64,000 nt of DNA from Tausonia pullulans (GCA_951802195.1 OX637625.1:806001-870000), one strand, 5' to 3'; shown: positions 41,435 to 55,100, counted from the stretch's first letter. The notes: a model not told the origin generated them from the letters alone. Numbers and translations are program-made.

Positions 41435-44400
41435 ATGGCCTCCAACTACTATAACAACAACAACGCTCCTTACTACTCCTACCCCTCCTCCGACAGCGCC
41501 GGCGCTCAAGGAGGCTACTCGTCCGCAACCCAAGCCGGCTCAAATCACCACCAACATCAGACATCACAGCCGCGGCCTAACTCACCGTCGTACTACTCCT
41601 CTTCCTCCGTGAGTGCCCCCGATCTATCTGGCCGGCGACGGTTGCAGCAAGAGCAGCAACTGCATGGGAGGAAGGAAGGCAGCCATCCAGCAAGACGACC
41701 TTGCTCATCGTTCCCCTCTCACTCTCGTTTTCCCTTTCTTTCCCGTCCAATTCTTGGCGCCACATGCACACGACGATATATGCGCCCCCTCAACTCAGCA
41801 GCATCAGCAGCAGGCCTCGCCTTCCTACTACGCCGCCCAGCCCCAGGTCTCGCTACAAGACCCGTCCTCCAGCTACCATGATCCGCTCGACGCGTACCAC
41901 CACCACCCAGCCGCAGCCTCGACGACATCTATGTCCTACCTCGCGCCCTCCCAGGACGACCATGGCGGCTACGGCAGCGGCCGACCGTCGTACTCTCGGG
42001 ACCGCCTTATCTCCAACGCCCAGGCGATGCCCATGTCCGAGCTCCAACCGGGCCAGACCATCGCCACTCCCTACGCGGCTGGAGGCGGCGGTGGTGGCTC
42101 AGTCTACTCCAACGTCTCATCGTACGCGTCGACGGCCCGGGCCGGGGCGCACGGGTACCCTCCGCCGCCTCAGCAGCAGCAGATGATGGGGGGAAACTCA
42201 CCGTATGCCTGGCAGGGAGGCGCCAACTTGCGTGGCCCCGTCCATGGAGGAGGCTGGGGCATTGCCAGGGAGCAGATGCTCAAGAGACGTGTGAGTTTCG
42301 ATCGATAACTTGAAAGGGGGAGGTTGCTGCGCCGCAGCTGGCCGGCCAGGCGCACGAGGAGACGGACGACGATCAAGACCATTGTGCTGACTTTTAGGGC
42401 ATTGCACCGGCGCCCGAATCGGAGCAATAGGATGTCCGCCAGGTTGAGTTGAAGGAGGGCAACCTCGTGCTCGACATCCCCGTCCCCGAGCAGATTGTTC
42501 CGCCGGGAAACAAGACGGGTGGGTGGTCTTTTTGTCATCTATGCTCGCGCAAGTGAAGGACCGACTTGACCTGCGTCTTCCAGAGGAAATGAACAAGATG
42601 CGCTACACGGCGGCGACGTGTGACCCGGACGACTTTCTCAGGTCCAAGTACACCCTCCGGCCATTCCTTTACGGCCGCAAGACGGAACTCTTCATTGTTA
42701 TGACGATGTATAACGAGGATGAGATCCTCTTTCTCCGGACGATGAATTCAGTTATCAAGGTCGGTGCCTGCTCACGCGTGTGAGCATGCGCAACGCTTAG
42801 TCTGATGCGCGTCGATCATTTCCACAGAACATCACCCACCTCTGCGACCGCTCCAAATCAAAGACGTGGGGTCATGACGGCTGGAAAAAGGTCGTCGTCT
42901 GCGTTGTTTCGGACGGACGCAAGCCCTGCAATGCCCGTGCGTCGTTTGTCAATCGCATTGGGCCGCTGTACAGGCCCACTGACGATGCCCTGGCTTGTGC
43001 TGGTCAACAGGAACACTGAAGGTCCTCACGCTCATGGGCGCTTACGCTGAGGGTGTCGCAAAGGACCACGGTCCGTCCCTTTAACTCTTGCCTTGTCTTT
43101 CCACCCACACATAATTAACTCACACTCCTTCGTGCGCCTTCCAGTTGGCGACAAGGAGGTCACCGCCCATATTTTCGAGGTCACCACACAATCCGTCGTC
43201 AGTGAGGCTGGCGACGTCTCCATTGGAGCCGTCCCGATCCAGCTCCTCTTTTGCCTCAAGGAGGCCAATAAGAAGTGCGCTCGTTGCCCTCCCTTGGCAA
43301 CCGTCGGCGCGCAGATGTTTCTTTCCTGACTCCTTTCTTCTCATTCACAGAAAGCTCAACTCGCACCGATGGTTTTTCAACGCCTTCGGACCCATTCTCA
43401 ACCCCGAGATCTGCGTTCTCCTTGACGTTGGAACCAAGCCCAGCGGAACGTCCATATACGAACTGTCCATATTTGTTCTCACGCCTTTCCTTGACAAGTG
43501 CCGTCGTTTCTCATCATGGTCATTCATTTCTTTCGTACAGGTGGAAATGCTTCGACAAGCACCCGGGCGTCGGCGGATGTTGCGGCGAGATCTGTGTCGA
43601 CCGCGGCCGGGGTTGTTCCAATCTGATCAAGTGAGGTTCCGGCCCGCTTCCGCTGAGTTGACCTTCTCCGCTGTCTTCTGCCCTTGCTGAACTCCAATCT
43701 CCCCTCCTCTCGTTGATCAGCCCTCTCGTCGCAGCCCAGGAATTCGAATACAAGATGTCAAACATCCTTGACAAGCCACTCGAGTCCGTCTGCGGTTACA
43801 TCTCGGTCCTACCGGGAGCGTTCTCCGCCTACCGGTACAAGGCACTCCAGAACGACTCGCGCGGCCGGGGGCCCCTTGCCTCGTACTTCCTTGGGGAGAA
43901 GATGCATTCTCCGGGAGCCGACGCAGGCATTTTTCAAAGGAACATGTGCGTTCCTCACTCTGGCTAGGTCGCTTGCTCTGTGGGTTTCGACTGATCCCGA
44001 AACGACTCAGGTATCTCGCCGAGGACCGTATTCTTTGCTTTGAGATTGTCACCAAGAAGAAAGAGGGTGAGTTATTAGGCCCACGCAACGCAAACGACAG
44101 ACCCCTGACCTCATCTGTCGACACGCACCTGGTCTCAAAAGCCTGGACGCTGCAGTACGTCAAGTCAGCCAAGGCGTCCACGGACGTCCCGAACCGTCCG
44201 TCCCATTTCTTCTGATGAGTTGCTCTTCTCCATCTATGCTGAAGATGATCGCTGCTCTTCTAGGCGTTCCCGAGTTTATCTCGCAGCGACGACGCTGGCT
44301 CAATGGATCCCTCTTCGCTGCTGGTCCGTCTGGGCCGACCTTTATTCTCGGTCTTTGAAGCTGACGAGTTATTTCTGCCGCTCAGTCCATGCGACCATGT

Positions 44401-46336
44401 TCTTCTTTAAAATTTGGACTAGTGGTCAGGGCTTCTTCCGCAAGCTTATCCTCCAGGTCCGCACCTTGCATCGAGGCTGTCTTCTTTCCCGCCAGTTGGC
44501 CTAACATCTGCTCATCCGCCGATAGCTCGAGTTTATCTACATGGCGGTTAATCTTTTTTTCAACTGGTTCTCGCTCTCGTCCTACTACTTGGCCTTGTAA
44601 GACAAGTCCTCCCCGCTCATTATCGCTGGCGAAATGCTGACCGCTGGCCCTGCATCCGTTGCTAGCTTCTTCCTTCTCCAGTCAGCTACCGGCACGGTTG
44701 GCGCCCTCGACCCGTTCTTCGGCGCGGGAAAGTATATCTTCCAGATCTTCAGCAAGGTGCGTCTCTCAATGTCCTTTTGTTACTTCCTTGGATGTGAGCT
44801 GACGAGCTCCCCCTCTTACTTTCTTAGTTGTATATGTGAGCACCTCGCCTCTCCTATCTCTACCATTTGCCGCTCATCCTGACCGATCCCTCGACCTCCG
44901 CATTGCGTTGTCCTTCCCCTTAGCGTCGTTATCTTCGTGATCCTTGTCTGCTCGCTCGGCAACCGACCTCAGGGGTCCAACGTGTTTTTCACAGGCTCCA
45001 TGGTTCTCTTTGCAATTCTCCAGCTCATGCTCCTCTACTGCGCCGGCTGGACCGTTTACAATGCCGTTCCGCACACTGCTGCAGGTTGGGAGGACATTGG
45101 GTGAGAGACGAACAACATCATAGAGTCGCCCCGGGCGAAGGAAAGCTGGGACCTGACACGGAACCATCATTTTCCTAATACTAGCGCCCTCTTCAACAAC
45201 CCAACGTTCCGCGACATCGTCATCTCCCTCGGAGCGACGTACGGACTGTACCTCGTCTCAAGCTTGATGCACCTCGAGCCATGGCATCTCCTCACGGCCT
45301 TCGTCCAGTACTTGCTGCTCCTCCCTTCCTTTGTCAACATTCTCATGATCTACTCGAGTATGTCGATCGCCTTCTTTTCTCCTTCGTTCTCTGCTCTCTG
45401 CTGGAGTTGACCTTCATCTGTTGCGTTCAGTGTGCAATCTGCACGACGTCTCAGTCAGTTTTTCGTGTCTTACGCCCGTCCATTGCTGATATCCGCGCGT
45501 CGTTGTCTCAGTGGGGTACCAAGGGATCGACGACCGTGTCCGACCTTGGCGCGGCCAAACTCACGAAGAAAGACGGCAAGGACGTACTCGAGTACGTTGA
45601 TTAGCTCAGTTTCCCCTTTGCTAAAGCAAAGCAGAAGACTGAACAGCTGCGCGCCCCGTTGCCGCCCCGCCTCTTAGGGTCGCCATCCCGACAAATAAGG
45701 ATGACATCTCGGAGGTCTGGCTCCAGGCCCGAGGCGAGCTGCGTGTCAAGCCCGAGGAGGTTCGTCCTGCCTCGTCTCTGTTCTTATCTAAGTCAAAAGA
45801 TCAGAAGACACTGACAATTGGCGCCCTCCATGCGTTACAGCACAAGGACAAACGTGCTCCAGATGTCAAGCAGTCCGACAACGACCGGAACTGTCAGTTG
45901 CATCGTTGCCTTGCTTCGCTCTGCTTCCTCTAACGATCGATCGTGCGCGCTGGCAGATCGGACGAATGTCGTTCTTCTGTTCCTTGGCTCCAACATCATC
46001 CCTATTCTTCTTTTCACTTCAGACTTCTTTCTCAGTATGTCTGAATTTCTCCGTTGCGCGCAGGTCAGATCTGAGGAAAGGATCGTGCTGATATTGACCC
46101 CTTTTTGACCGATCAGCGTGGCTCAACGTCCAGCTCAACAGTGCGTCCTGTTTCATGCATTTTCTCTCAATGCCCACACAGCGGCCTGACCATCGTTCCA
46201 TCCTTTTATCACTCAAGTATCAAGCACCAACTTCAACCCATACCTCGCCTTTATCTTTTACTCAGTCGCGGGGCTCAGTGCAATCAGGTTCATTGGGTCG
46301 GCTCTCTACCTTATCTTCCGCCTGGTGGGCTTCTAG
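41435..46336 (+). CDS. chitin synthase, class I-III type
   Basis: Polymerises UDP-GlcNAc into chitin at the plasma membrane. Exon 1 (41435-41608) opens [19 protein letters not shown] and belongs to a long Asn/Tyr/Gln/Gly-rich N-terminal region. The catalytic part follows in order: [88 protein letters not shown] and the signature QRRRWLNGS near 44,280-44,310. Several membrane segments follow, and the frame stops at 46334-46336. At least a dozen short introns are needed; one runs from the GTAAGA near 44,597 to the TAG before CTTCTTCC. No myosin or cytochrome-b5 domain, so not class IV-VII. I cannot assign the exact class. Confidence 0.92.
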
Positions 46337-46626
46337 TTTCGCAACCGCCCCTCTCCTCCTTCGACCTCTTCCCCCCCACATACATCAACCACTTACTCCT
46401 TCCAGCCCCCATTTCATCTTTCCTCTCCTTCTGTTTCTCTTGGGTCTGATGGGACACTCTTTATCGCCACTTTTTCTCTCTTTCGTTCGTTTCCCATTCC
46501 ACATATGTGCGGCTTCGTCCTTCAAGACTTCAACCGGAAGCGTTCTCTGCAGGCTCAGAGTCTCCGGAGGCCGCGTGATTTCAATGCCGTCTATCCACTC
46601 TCATGAGGATTTCGCCGTGGCCAGAA

Positions 46627-49600
46627 TTAATCAAACCCAACGAGTCTAGCCCACCGCTCCCTGATACCCCCAAGGACAACACACAATCCAGCACTCGCCC
46701 TCCTCACCCGACTTGCACCCCCGGCCAAAATTGCACCAGGCCCGATCTCAGTCTCCCCCCGAACACGGACGCCGCTCTCGCTCCGCTGGAAGACCATCTC
46801 GGCCCATTCGACGCAAGCCATGGTAAGCCCGCCGTGGTCAAGCATCATCGTCCTCCCGCCGTCGAGCTCGCCGCATGTATCGAGGACGACGAGCGCTAGC
46901 TCGAGCGTCCCGGCCAAGACGGTAGCTTCGTCGTTCTCATCATCGTCGCCGCCCCTCATTCGCGTTGCCGGCATGGGCCGAGCACCGAGTGTGACGGCGA
47001 GCTGGAGGGTCTCTGGTGCGAGGACAGCGAGGAATGGAGGGGCGTGTCGAGCGGCATGAATCAGGACTGAAAGCGTTGCGAGGAGGTGGCCGAGCGAGAG
47101 AGGCGATAGGATCATGCCGGATCCGGCGGCAGCAGAAGCATTGGGCGCCCGTCGAAAGGCGAGAGAGGCGGCGTCATTGTAGTGCAGCCAGAAGCGATTG
47201 ATAAGTGGGAGGATAAAGTACTCTGCGGCGATGTCCTTGAAGGCTTTTCCTTCATGCAAACTCGCGATGGGTCGTCTGGGGGTGGGAGTGGACGACATCG
47301 GTGCGGAGGATTCGACGATGAAGGGCCTCGAGGTCGACGAAGCAGAGGCCGGTGTCCGAACACGCAGGCGCTTCTCACGCTGGATCTCGGGGACCTTGGA
47401 CTCTGCCGACGATCTGCTCCGCTCAATGGCGAGCGAACTGAGGTCCGAAGCGGCTTGTTCCACGGGACCATATATGCGAGGGGGAGCACGGCGAGCATCA
47501 CTGGAGTCAATAGGAGAGATGAAACGCTGGTGGAGGGCTGGGGGCAGCTGTTTGCTTGGCCAGTTGACCGAGGGGAGCGACGGCGCGGTGATGGTGGGGA
47601 GGGAGGCGCATTCGCGAGCACCCATGGCGAGGGCGGTGAGCATGGCTGACCGTTGCTGCTCCGAGTATTGGTTAACAAAGTACTGCTCGATGAGCGTCCT
47701 AACAGGCAAGAAAATGATCAGTGCAACTGAACTCGAACGGCCAAGCGCAGCTTAGAGCGATGCCAGACTCACGGAGCGGCCTTGCAAGGAGCGCATGCCA
47801 CAAGAGCGTTGAGGATGCCCTGCTTTCGTGCATCAAAATCTTCGAGCTCGAAGTTGTCGTTTAAGCCGGCGAGTATGGTCGTAATGTAGACCGTGTTCTC
47901 CTCTGGAGGACATGATCATGTCAACTTGGAGTGGCATGGAAGCAAGTAGTGATCTGAAATAGGCTGGCGAACTGACCGAGTTCCAAGCCGAAACCCTGTT
48001 TACGACGCACGAGTGCCTCCCCCCACTTCAGGCCGGTCTCCAACTTCTCCGGGTCGTCGCGACTGCTCAGGAGCTCGCCGAGCTGGGCCAAGTAGACCGG
48101 GCGGGGGACCTTCTTCTTCTTAGGAGCATACAGCGTTGGGTCCTCTATGTACTCGTCGAGGTCCGAGGGTGTCGGTGAGGCCGAGCGTGACGACGTCGCC
48201 GAGTCAGCCGAGGCGTACCCCGTAAGCGAGTCGTCCGAGTCGGAGAGCACGGTGATCTTGGCCGAGGTCCGCGTCCGCTTCTTCTTGGTCCGCTTCATCG
48301 AGGGAGGCGACAATACCCGAGGAGACTTGATGATTGGAAGCAGCTGCGTTAAAGGGGATCTGGGCTCGGCCGACGTCTCCCAGCCAAGCAGAGACTGGCT
48401 CTCTTTGTCAAAGGCCCACCAATCGACCTCGAGCGTGCGCAGATGACGGCAGATATCCTTCCCGCCCTCGTCGCCTTCCCAGACTTTGAAGTCAAGCGGC
48501 TCGGCGCCCTCCCGAAGCGCGAGTGAGCTGACGACTTCCGCTGTCAGCATGCCGAGGTGGCGGATGGTCCGATCATGGTGAGAAAGGTAATGCGTGAGGG
48601 CCGAGAGGAATTGAGGCGAGGTCGACAGCTCGAACAACGGAGGTGAATTGGGAGGGAAGGACCGCAAAACCAGGATAAAGAGTGTGCTGATGTCTAGCAA
48701 AGTGAAGGCACGTGTGTCTATCAATGACTGAGGATGTACGCGAAGACTTCAAGTCGCCACGGACAGATGTGCTTAGACGCCAGGGAAAACTTGACAAACT
48801 GTCCGTCGGACCAGATATCCAACGTCTTTAGCATGAAGCGGTGGAGGGCTGAGGGTACATGGACGTTGTCAGAAAGAGCGCTCCTGGTAGGACATAGATC
48901 GAGAGCGACTCACCGGTCATGTCCTTTCCTCGGCCTCCAACCCAGAGCACCCCAACTTGGGCCTTGAGCTCCAGAGTCTGCCCTGGCGCAGGGTCAGATC
49001 CCAAAAGAATCTGCTCGAAGAGAGTCTCATCTCCTCTCCCGACGAGAAGCTCCATAACCCTGGCCGCCCGTGTGGTCTCCTTCGGATCGCATGAGGTGAG
49101 GAGGTGGCGCAAGAGGGACTCTGCAACACGCGCAAGGTCCGCAAATGGGAGAGACATGAAAATACTCTGCCAGAGGCGCGAGTAGGCCGATGGCTTGGCC
49201 GAAAGTCGTGGCAGGAGAAGGGGGAGAAGAGCAGAGAAGAAGGTGGACGGGTGAGAGTCGGGCTGCGGTAGCTGTGGAGACATCCAGGGTGATATGTAGC
49301 CGGTCCGGAGTAGAAGATGAAGGAGCAAAGACAGAGGCTCGGAGTCTATAGTCGGGAAGATATCAGGTCGGCAAGCAGACAGACGTAGGAGACACTCGAC
49401 AGAGGCAACCGACCGGTCATGCCCTGCTCGCTCAGTCTCCACACGACGGTTTCCAGTTCGGTCGTCATTCCCCCGAGCCATACGGGCTGCTCGAGCTCAA
49501 CAGGGATACCGAGCCTCCTTCCGCCCTCGGTTGCATTAGAGATCTTGGCCGGTAACTTAACAAGAACTCGGAGGAGCCTCTCCCAGACGACGGCCTGCTT

Positions 49601-50191
49601 GGGCGACGCTACGCGACTCTGGTAGCCGTCAAATAGGGACGCGTGCAGGCGCGCAAGAGGGTAGCTGTGGGAGAGGGAGGCCAGGACTGGGATAGCGAAC
49701 GAGATCGAGACAGGGCTGGAGGGAAGGCTCGGTGAGCGGGATGGACCGGCGGCTGGCGATGGGGTAGAGAGGCAGGTCGTGAGGATCTGATACGACGAGA
49801 CGGCAACACGATCGGCGTCGTGCCGCCGCCTGGCGTCCCAGCCCTTCGCTGGCTCTCGAGGGCAGAACCAGGCCTGAAGGAGAGCCCTCGCCTCGTCTCC
49901 CTCGTCGAGGGACTCCCACCAGATCGGGATGACCGACGTAAGAAGAACACTCTGTAGGCTACCGATAAAGCGGGAGAGGAGGATCTCACGCGCCTCACCG
50001 TCGCGCGAGCTGGACCACGCTCCCGCCGAGTTGTCGTCCAGGCCAAGTAGATCGAGGGGCTGCCGTAAGAGGGAGAGAAGAAGGTCGAGCGAGGCAATGG
50101 GTGCCTTGAGCGCCTCCCGGAGGGATCGGAGGAGCGGCGTCGCGTCCTCGATGGAGGAGGGTATCGGCATCGACACGACGGGGGCGCTCAC
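46627..50191 (-). CDS. TEL2: Tel2/TELO2 telomere length regulation protein
   Basis: Tel2 is the scaffold of the TTT complex (Tel2-Tti1-Tti2) that, with Hsp90, matures PIKK kinases such as TOR, ATM and ATR. Four or more exons are visible. The start MSAPVVSMPIPSS lies at 50191, with a helical-repeat N-terminal part and the conserved block HYLSHHDRTIRHLGMLTAEV followed by LDFKVWEGDEGG near 48,470-48,600. The C-terminal domain is AAEYFILPLINRFWLHYNDA, then SLGHLLATLSVLIHAARHAP, ending RWARLVGFD at 46,627. The protein is roughly 1,000 residues, which fits the family. Junctions were judged only by eye. Convergent with chitin synthase, 290 bp apart. Confidence 0.88.
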
Positions 50192-50589
50192 CGTGGAGGG
50201 GTAGTAGTGGATGTGTCTAGGTAATAGGACCAGTGGGGGCCAGCTCTGAGTGTGGACGTGGCGGCTGAGTAGAGAAGGAAGAGGAGGACGGCGTGAGATC
50301 GTGGTTCAAGTGGACTCCACGGGCAGCCAAGGTGACCTGGGAGGAGGGCAAGCAAGCGCGTCTCAGACCGCGCGTGGGCCTGGCCATCATATCAGCTATG
50401 AATGCATGTAACCAGGCATTACCATAACGCCAGATGAGCGTCGCTCGGGCACTGGCAGCACAGGAGATTGAATAGAATAGGTATTATTATGGGCTCGAGC
50501 TTGCCACCAAATAAACGTGAATTTCCTCCTCCCTCGGGTGAGCAGGGACAATGGGGGAGTAGGGGCAAAATTATTTGAGCAAAATTATT
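50192..50589. other. upstream region of TEL2
   Basis: No gene seen. A direct repeat of agcaaaattatttg sits just before tRNA-Ile (about 50,567-50,592). Confidence 0.5.
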
Positions 50590-50663
50590 TGATCAATGAG
50601 GGGGTCGAACCCGCGACCTTGGCGTTATTAGCACCACGCTCTAACCAACTGAGCTAATCGATC
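50590..50663 (-). tRNA. tRNA-Ile(AAT), outside the arrays
   Basis: Same tRNA sequence as 6,312-6,385 in unrelated flanks. It marks the left border of the retroelement nest. Confidence 0.95.
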
Positions 50664-50743
50664 GAATGTCATACGTTGGCCAGATTTCAGCCTCGCCAGA
50701 CCACACCCCAGGCTGCTTCGATTTCCTCCGCTTGCAACCACAA

Positions 50744-51532
50744 CCACCATCCCGGTGGTTCGACCAACCCCCCTCCCACGGCGCCCATCACGCCGTCCGG
50801 CCAACCACCATCCCGGTGGTTCGACCAACCCCCCCCTCTCACGGCGCCCATCACGCCGTCCGGCCAACCATCCCCAGTGGTTCGACCAACCCCCTTCCGG
50901 CCAACCACCATCCCCGGTGGTTCGACCAACCCCCCTCCCACGGCGCCCATCACGCCGTCCGGCCAACCACCATCCCGGTGGTTCGACCAACCCCCTTCCG
51001 GCCAACCACCATCCCCGGTGGTTCGACCAACCCCCCTCCCACGGCGCCCATCACGCCGTCCGGCCAACCACCATCCCGGTGGTTCGACCAACCCCCTTCC
51101 GGCCAACCACCATCCCCGGTGGTTCGACCAACCCCCCTCCCACGGCGCCCATCACGCCGTCCGGCCAACCACCATCCCGGTGGTTCGACCAACCCCCTTC
51201 CGGCCAACCACCATCCCCGGTGGTTCGACCAACCCCCCTCCCACGGCGCCCATCACGCCGTCCGGCCAACCACCATCCCGGTGGTTCGACCAACCCCCTT
51301 CCGGCCAACCACCATCCCCGGTGGTTCGACCAACCCCCCTCCCACGGCGCCCATCACGCCGTCCGGCCAACCATCCCCAGTGGTTCGGCCAACCCTCTTC
51401 CCACGGCGCCTCGCCCGACGTTCTCGCGCTCGGTCATGTCCGCTCTCCCTCTATCTAGCTACAACTCGCTATCTCTCATAGGGTTACCTCGTTCTCCACG
51501 TATAACTCATGACTTAAATACAAAAAAAAAAA
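50744..51532 (+). mobile_element. VNTR-plus-LINE-tail element, long array
   Basis: Same start (ccaccatcccggtgg) and same 3' end as 20,970-21,499. The array is longer: a composite unit of 101 bp (two hairpin-type and one cacggcgcc-type blocks) is repeated about five times between 50,840 and 51,370. Because 101 is not a multiple of three, every frame stays open, which creates long meaningless ORFs. No target duplication is seen. Confidence 0.88.
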
Positions 51533-51678
51533 TCTTGCCTCCGAGGTGCTCTCCCTGCGCGATGGCAGGACTATCTCAGGGCATGGTACGAAGGAGTCAG
51601 CTTCGATACGAGCCACTAGAATGAAGACAGATGGAGGAACAGTGTCTACCGTCTCTCTACGGTCGACACAGACCTCCA
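51533..51678 (+). mobile_element. older LINE fragment, ORF2 C-terminal region
   Basis: In plus orientation this translates to GALPARWQDYLRAWYEGVSFD, a stop, then RWRNSVYRLST. It corresponds to RALPARWQAYLRAWFEEISF and on in the intact LINE ORF2. Amino-acid divergence and an in-frame stop show an older, broken relative. Confidence 0.8.
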
Positions 51679-51901
51679 TTTTTTTTTTGTATTTAAGTCA
51701 TGAGTTATACGTAGAGAACGAGGTAACTCTATGAGAGATGGTGATTCGTAGCTAGATAGAGGGAGAGCGGACATGACCGAGCGCGAGAACGTCGGGCGAG
51801 GCGCCGTGGGAAGAGGGTTGGCCGAACCACTGGGGATGGTTGGCCGGACGGCGTGATGGGCGCCGTGGGAGGGGGGTTGGTCGAACCACCGGGGATGGTG
51901 G
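51679..51901 (-). mobile_element. VNTR-plus-LINE-tail element, short copy
   Basis: Minus orientation, with poly(T), the shared 3' tail, the unique stretch and only about two array blocks, ending at gatggtgg. Perfect 4-bp repeats tcca (51,675-51,678 and 51,902-51,905) flank it. It sits at the junction of the older LINE fragment and the intact LINE. Confidence 0.8.
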
Positions 51902-52140
51902 TCCAATTTTTTTTTTGTATTTAAGTCATGAGTTATACGTAGAGAACGAGGTAACCCTATGAGAGATGATGATTCGTAGCTAGATAGAAGGAAAGCGAAA
52001 ATGAAAGTAGGGATGGAAGGAAAACAAAAGATGGGTCATGGACATAGGCCCATTAGAAAAGGTAAGATATTAAGATGACCAGATACACCAAGCATTGGCG
52101 ATGTACCACCAGCCATACTTCCCCATCCCTGACCTGCTTT

Positions 52141-55100
52141 TCACCCAGGATCGATGGCGGCACCGACAGCAGTACCAGCCATCTGGCCACTGCTAGCCAT
52201 CCACCTCATGCTCGACTGCCAGTGTGTCTGCCGGATCGTAGACGCGATCTTGCGGATCTCCTCGTCCGTGACAGGGTCGAGGGCTGCGATCTTGCTGTAT
52301 CTCCGCCTCCGGACGAATCGCCATGTCCGGGCTACAAAGATGCAGTGGAAGAGGAAGGCCGCCCTCGGCGGCGACGGCGTTGGGCAGACGAGCGTCTGGA
52401 GGGAGGGAGGATGGGAGGGGAGTGAAGGAGAGGCACGCGCTGCCGCAGCCGACCAGATAGCGCGCACGACGGGACACGGCTCGTCGAAGAGGTGGAAGAA
52501 GGACTCGACGGGGGCCGTCAGGCACAGCGCGCATCGCTTGGACCTGTTGTGCGGCGTAGCGGTGCCGTCGGCAAGGAATGCCGCAGCGGTATGCTTCCCT
52601 GGGTGGAGGCTGTACAGCGAGAAGCGGTGGGCCAAGTCGACGTCTTCGGGCGACGCTCGGGACACGGCCTTGAGCAAGCACCACTGCCGCTTCCAATCGA
52701 TCTTGGTAAGCGCCGGAAAGTGGTCTTGCCACCCCTTTGGGATGATGAGGCCGCGGTTGGCTAGAGTACGACTGTGTGCGCCGTGGGGCTCACGAGGAGC
52801 GTCCAGCCGGCCGAGGTTTGTGTGGATAAAGAGGAGACCCAGCTGCAACTGGCTATCTGTACCGAACGTAGACATCCAGTGGACAGCGTTCCTCCAGCGG
52901 TTTTGATTCCAGTAGCTCGTGTCAAAGCTGATTTCTTCGAACCATGCCCGGAGGTAAGCCTGCCATCGTGCAGGGAGAGCTCTTCGGAGCATTGGGATGG
53001 CATTCCACCAGACGGCTGGGAAGAACCATTGACCTTCCACTGGGGAAAGGAATACGCCTACCCAGCTGAAATTGGCGGGCCGAGGTCCACTGATGAACTC
53101 TCCATCCCTGAAGATGGTGCGAGTCAGCATTCTATAAGCCCCTGGGTCGAGGCTCATGGTATGGATGATCCGCTTGCGAATACGGATCGATGCGGGAAGC
53201 TCCGGTCGGAAGAGCACATCGCCAGCCCACTGGGCGCGCGCTTTGATGAGCCGGAAGCGGAGTGGCGTGAAGCCGAAGCCGCCGAGGTCTCGAGGGGTTT
53301 CTAGACGTTCTCTGCTGACGTCGTGGTGTTTCGATCGGTAGAGGGACTTGTAGGCCGTTGCCTCGAGGTCTTCCAGGATATCGTCTGGGCACGGCAGGAA
53401 GCGGTCCAGGTAGATGATCTTCGAGTAGATGTACTGGTTGATGACGTTGCATCGCGCAAGGAGAGGGAGGTCGTGCAGCGGGATGCGAGCAAGACGAGCC
53501 TTCAGCTTGCCGATGACATCTCGCCAGCAAGCAGGACCGTTGACCGTGCGACCGCATGGAACGCCGAGGAAGTCGAATGACAGCGTTTGGACGCGCCATT
53601 CGTGGTACATCGTTGGTGCATCCGTCCGGCATGACCCTAGAGGATAAAGGAGTGATTTCTGGTAGTTCAGCTTGCTTGCTGCGGCTTTCTCGTACTCTCG
53701 GAGGCAGACCGTCGCCTCATCGACCTCCGACCAGGTCCGACACCGGATACTTAGATCGTCTGCAAAGAGAAGGACCTTCCGCTCATGTAGAGGGGACGGA
53801 TTGGCCGGTGGGAGGCGATGGCGGAGCATGCATGCCAGCGGCTCCAGGAGGAGGGCGAAGATCGTCGGTGCCGCGGGATCGCCCTGGCGGACACCAGACC
53901 GGATGTCGATGGCTTGGCCCATCCATCCGTTGATCATGAGCCGAGCAGTCTGAGAGGTCATCGTTGAGGTGATCCACGCAGCGGCGCGCGGACCGAACCC
54001 CATGTGGCTGAGGCAGGGGCCAACAAAGTCGTGCGACACTCTGTCGTATGCCTTCTCGAAGTCGACCTGGGCGAGGACGCCAGGCAAAAGGTCTTCGTCG
54101 TCTATGGCGAGCTGGAGAGAGGAGATGTTGCGACCCGAGTCGCGGCCAGGGAGGAAGCCTGTCTGGTCCCCGTCGATGAGGGTGTCGACGACGGTGAGCA
54201 GGCGGCTGTTGATGGCAAGGGAGAAGATGCGAGCGTCAACGTTGACGAGCGAGATCGGACGGTAGTTGGCAATCTGGTCGCGATCTCCCTTCTTCTTGAA
54301 GATCAGATGGATATGGGCCTCGCGCTGTGAGGCGGATCGGAGGCTTGTCTCCGGGACGAGGTTCAGTAGGCTGAGGAGGATCGGGCCGACGGCAGCCCAT
54401 GTGGCCTGGTAGAACTCGACGGGGATCCCGTCGCTTCCTGGTGTCTTGTTACGGTTCGATCTGAACGTGGCCCGCCTGAGCTCGTCCAGTTCGAAGGGTT
54501 TCTCGAGGGTCCGACTCTGGGAGTTGTCGAGAGTGTTGGTGACATATCGGAGGACGTTGGCGTGCTCGGCGGCTGGCGTCGTCTTGGTCTCATAGAGAGT
54601 TGTGTAGAAGGCGTGTGCTGTAGCTAGAATGTTCTCGTTGTTTGCGATGGCTGCGGCCGCTGGGTTGTCGAGTGGCCGTAGGGCTGCGATAGTGTCGGCC
54701 TGGCGGACGATCTTGAGTCGCTGCTTGACGGCATACTCGCTTGTGTTGGCTGGTTCGAGGTGGGCTCGAAGAGCGTGGCCATGGAGGATCGACCTGTGTG
54801 GATCCCCGCCTGACACTCTGCTCATTCGGGCGAGGTGTCTTGAGATGTCTGACGCGTGATCCGCTATCTGAAGCTTGGTCTCGTCCCAGGCCCCGAAGGG
54901 GTCCCTGGTCTCTGTAAGCGCATCGTGGTACCACTCGGGGATATGGAATAGGAAGTATTCGACAAAACCGGTAATCTTCAACAGGTGTGTGCCGATCTTG
55001 TATGATCCGGGACCGTGCTCTATTGCACCGGGGAAGGTGAGGCTGAGTTCGATCGGCTTGTGGCTAGAGTAGAGATGGCCAGACGGTCGTGGCAGGAAGC

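Noticed and set aside
50666-51624. Long Pro/Arg-rich open frames in the VNTR, in several frames on both strands
   Set aside because: The 101-bp unit lacks stops in all frames, and the same DNA is a mobile repeat without a coding signature.
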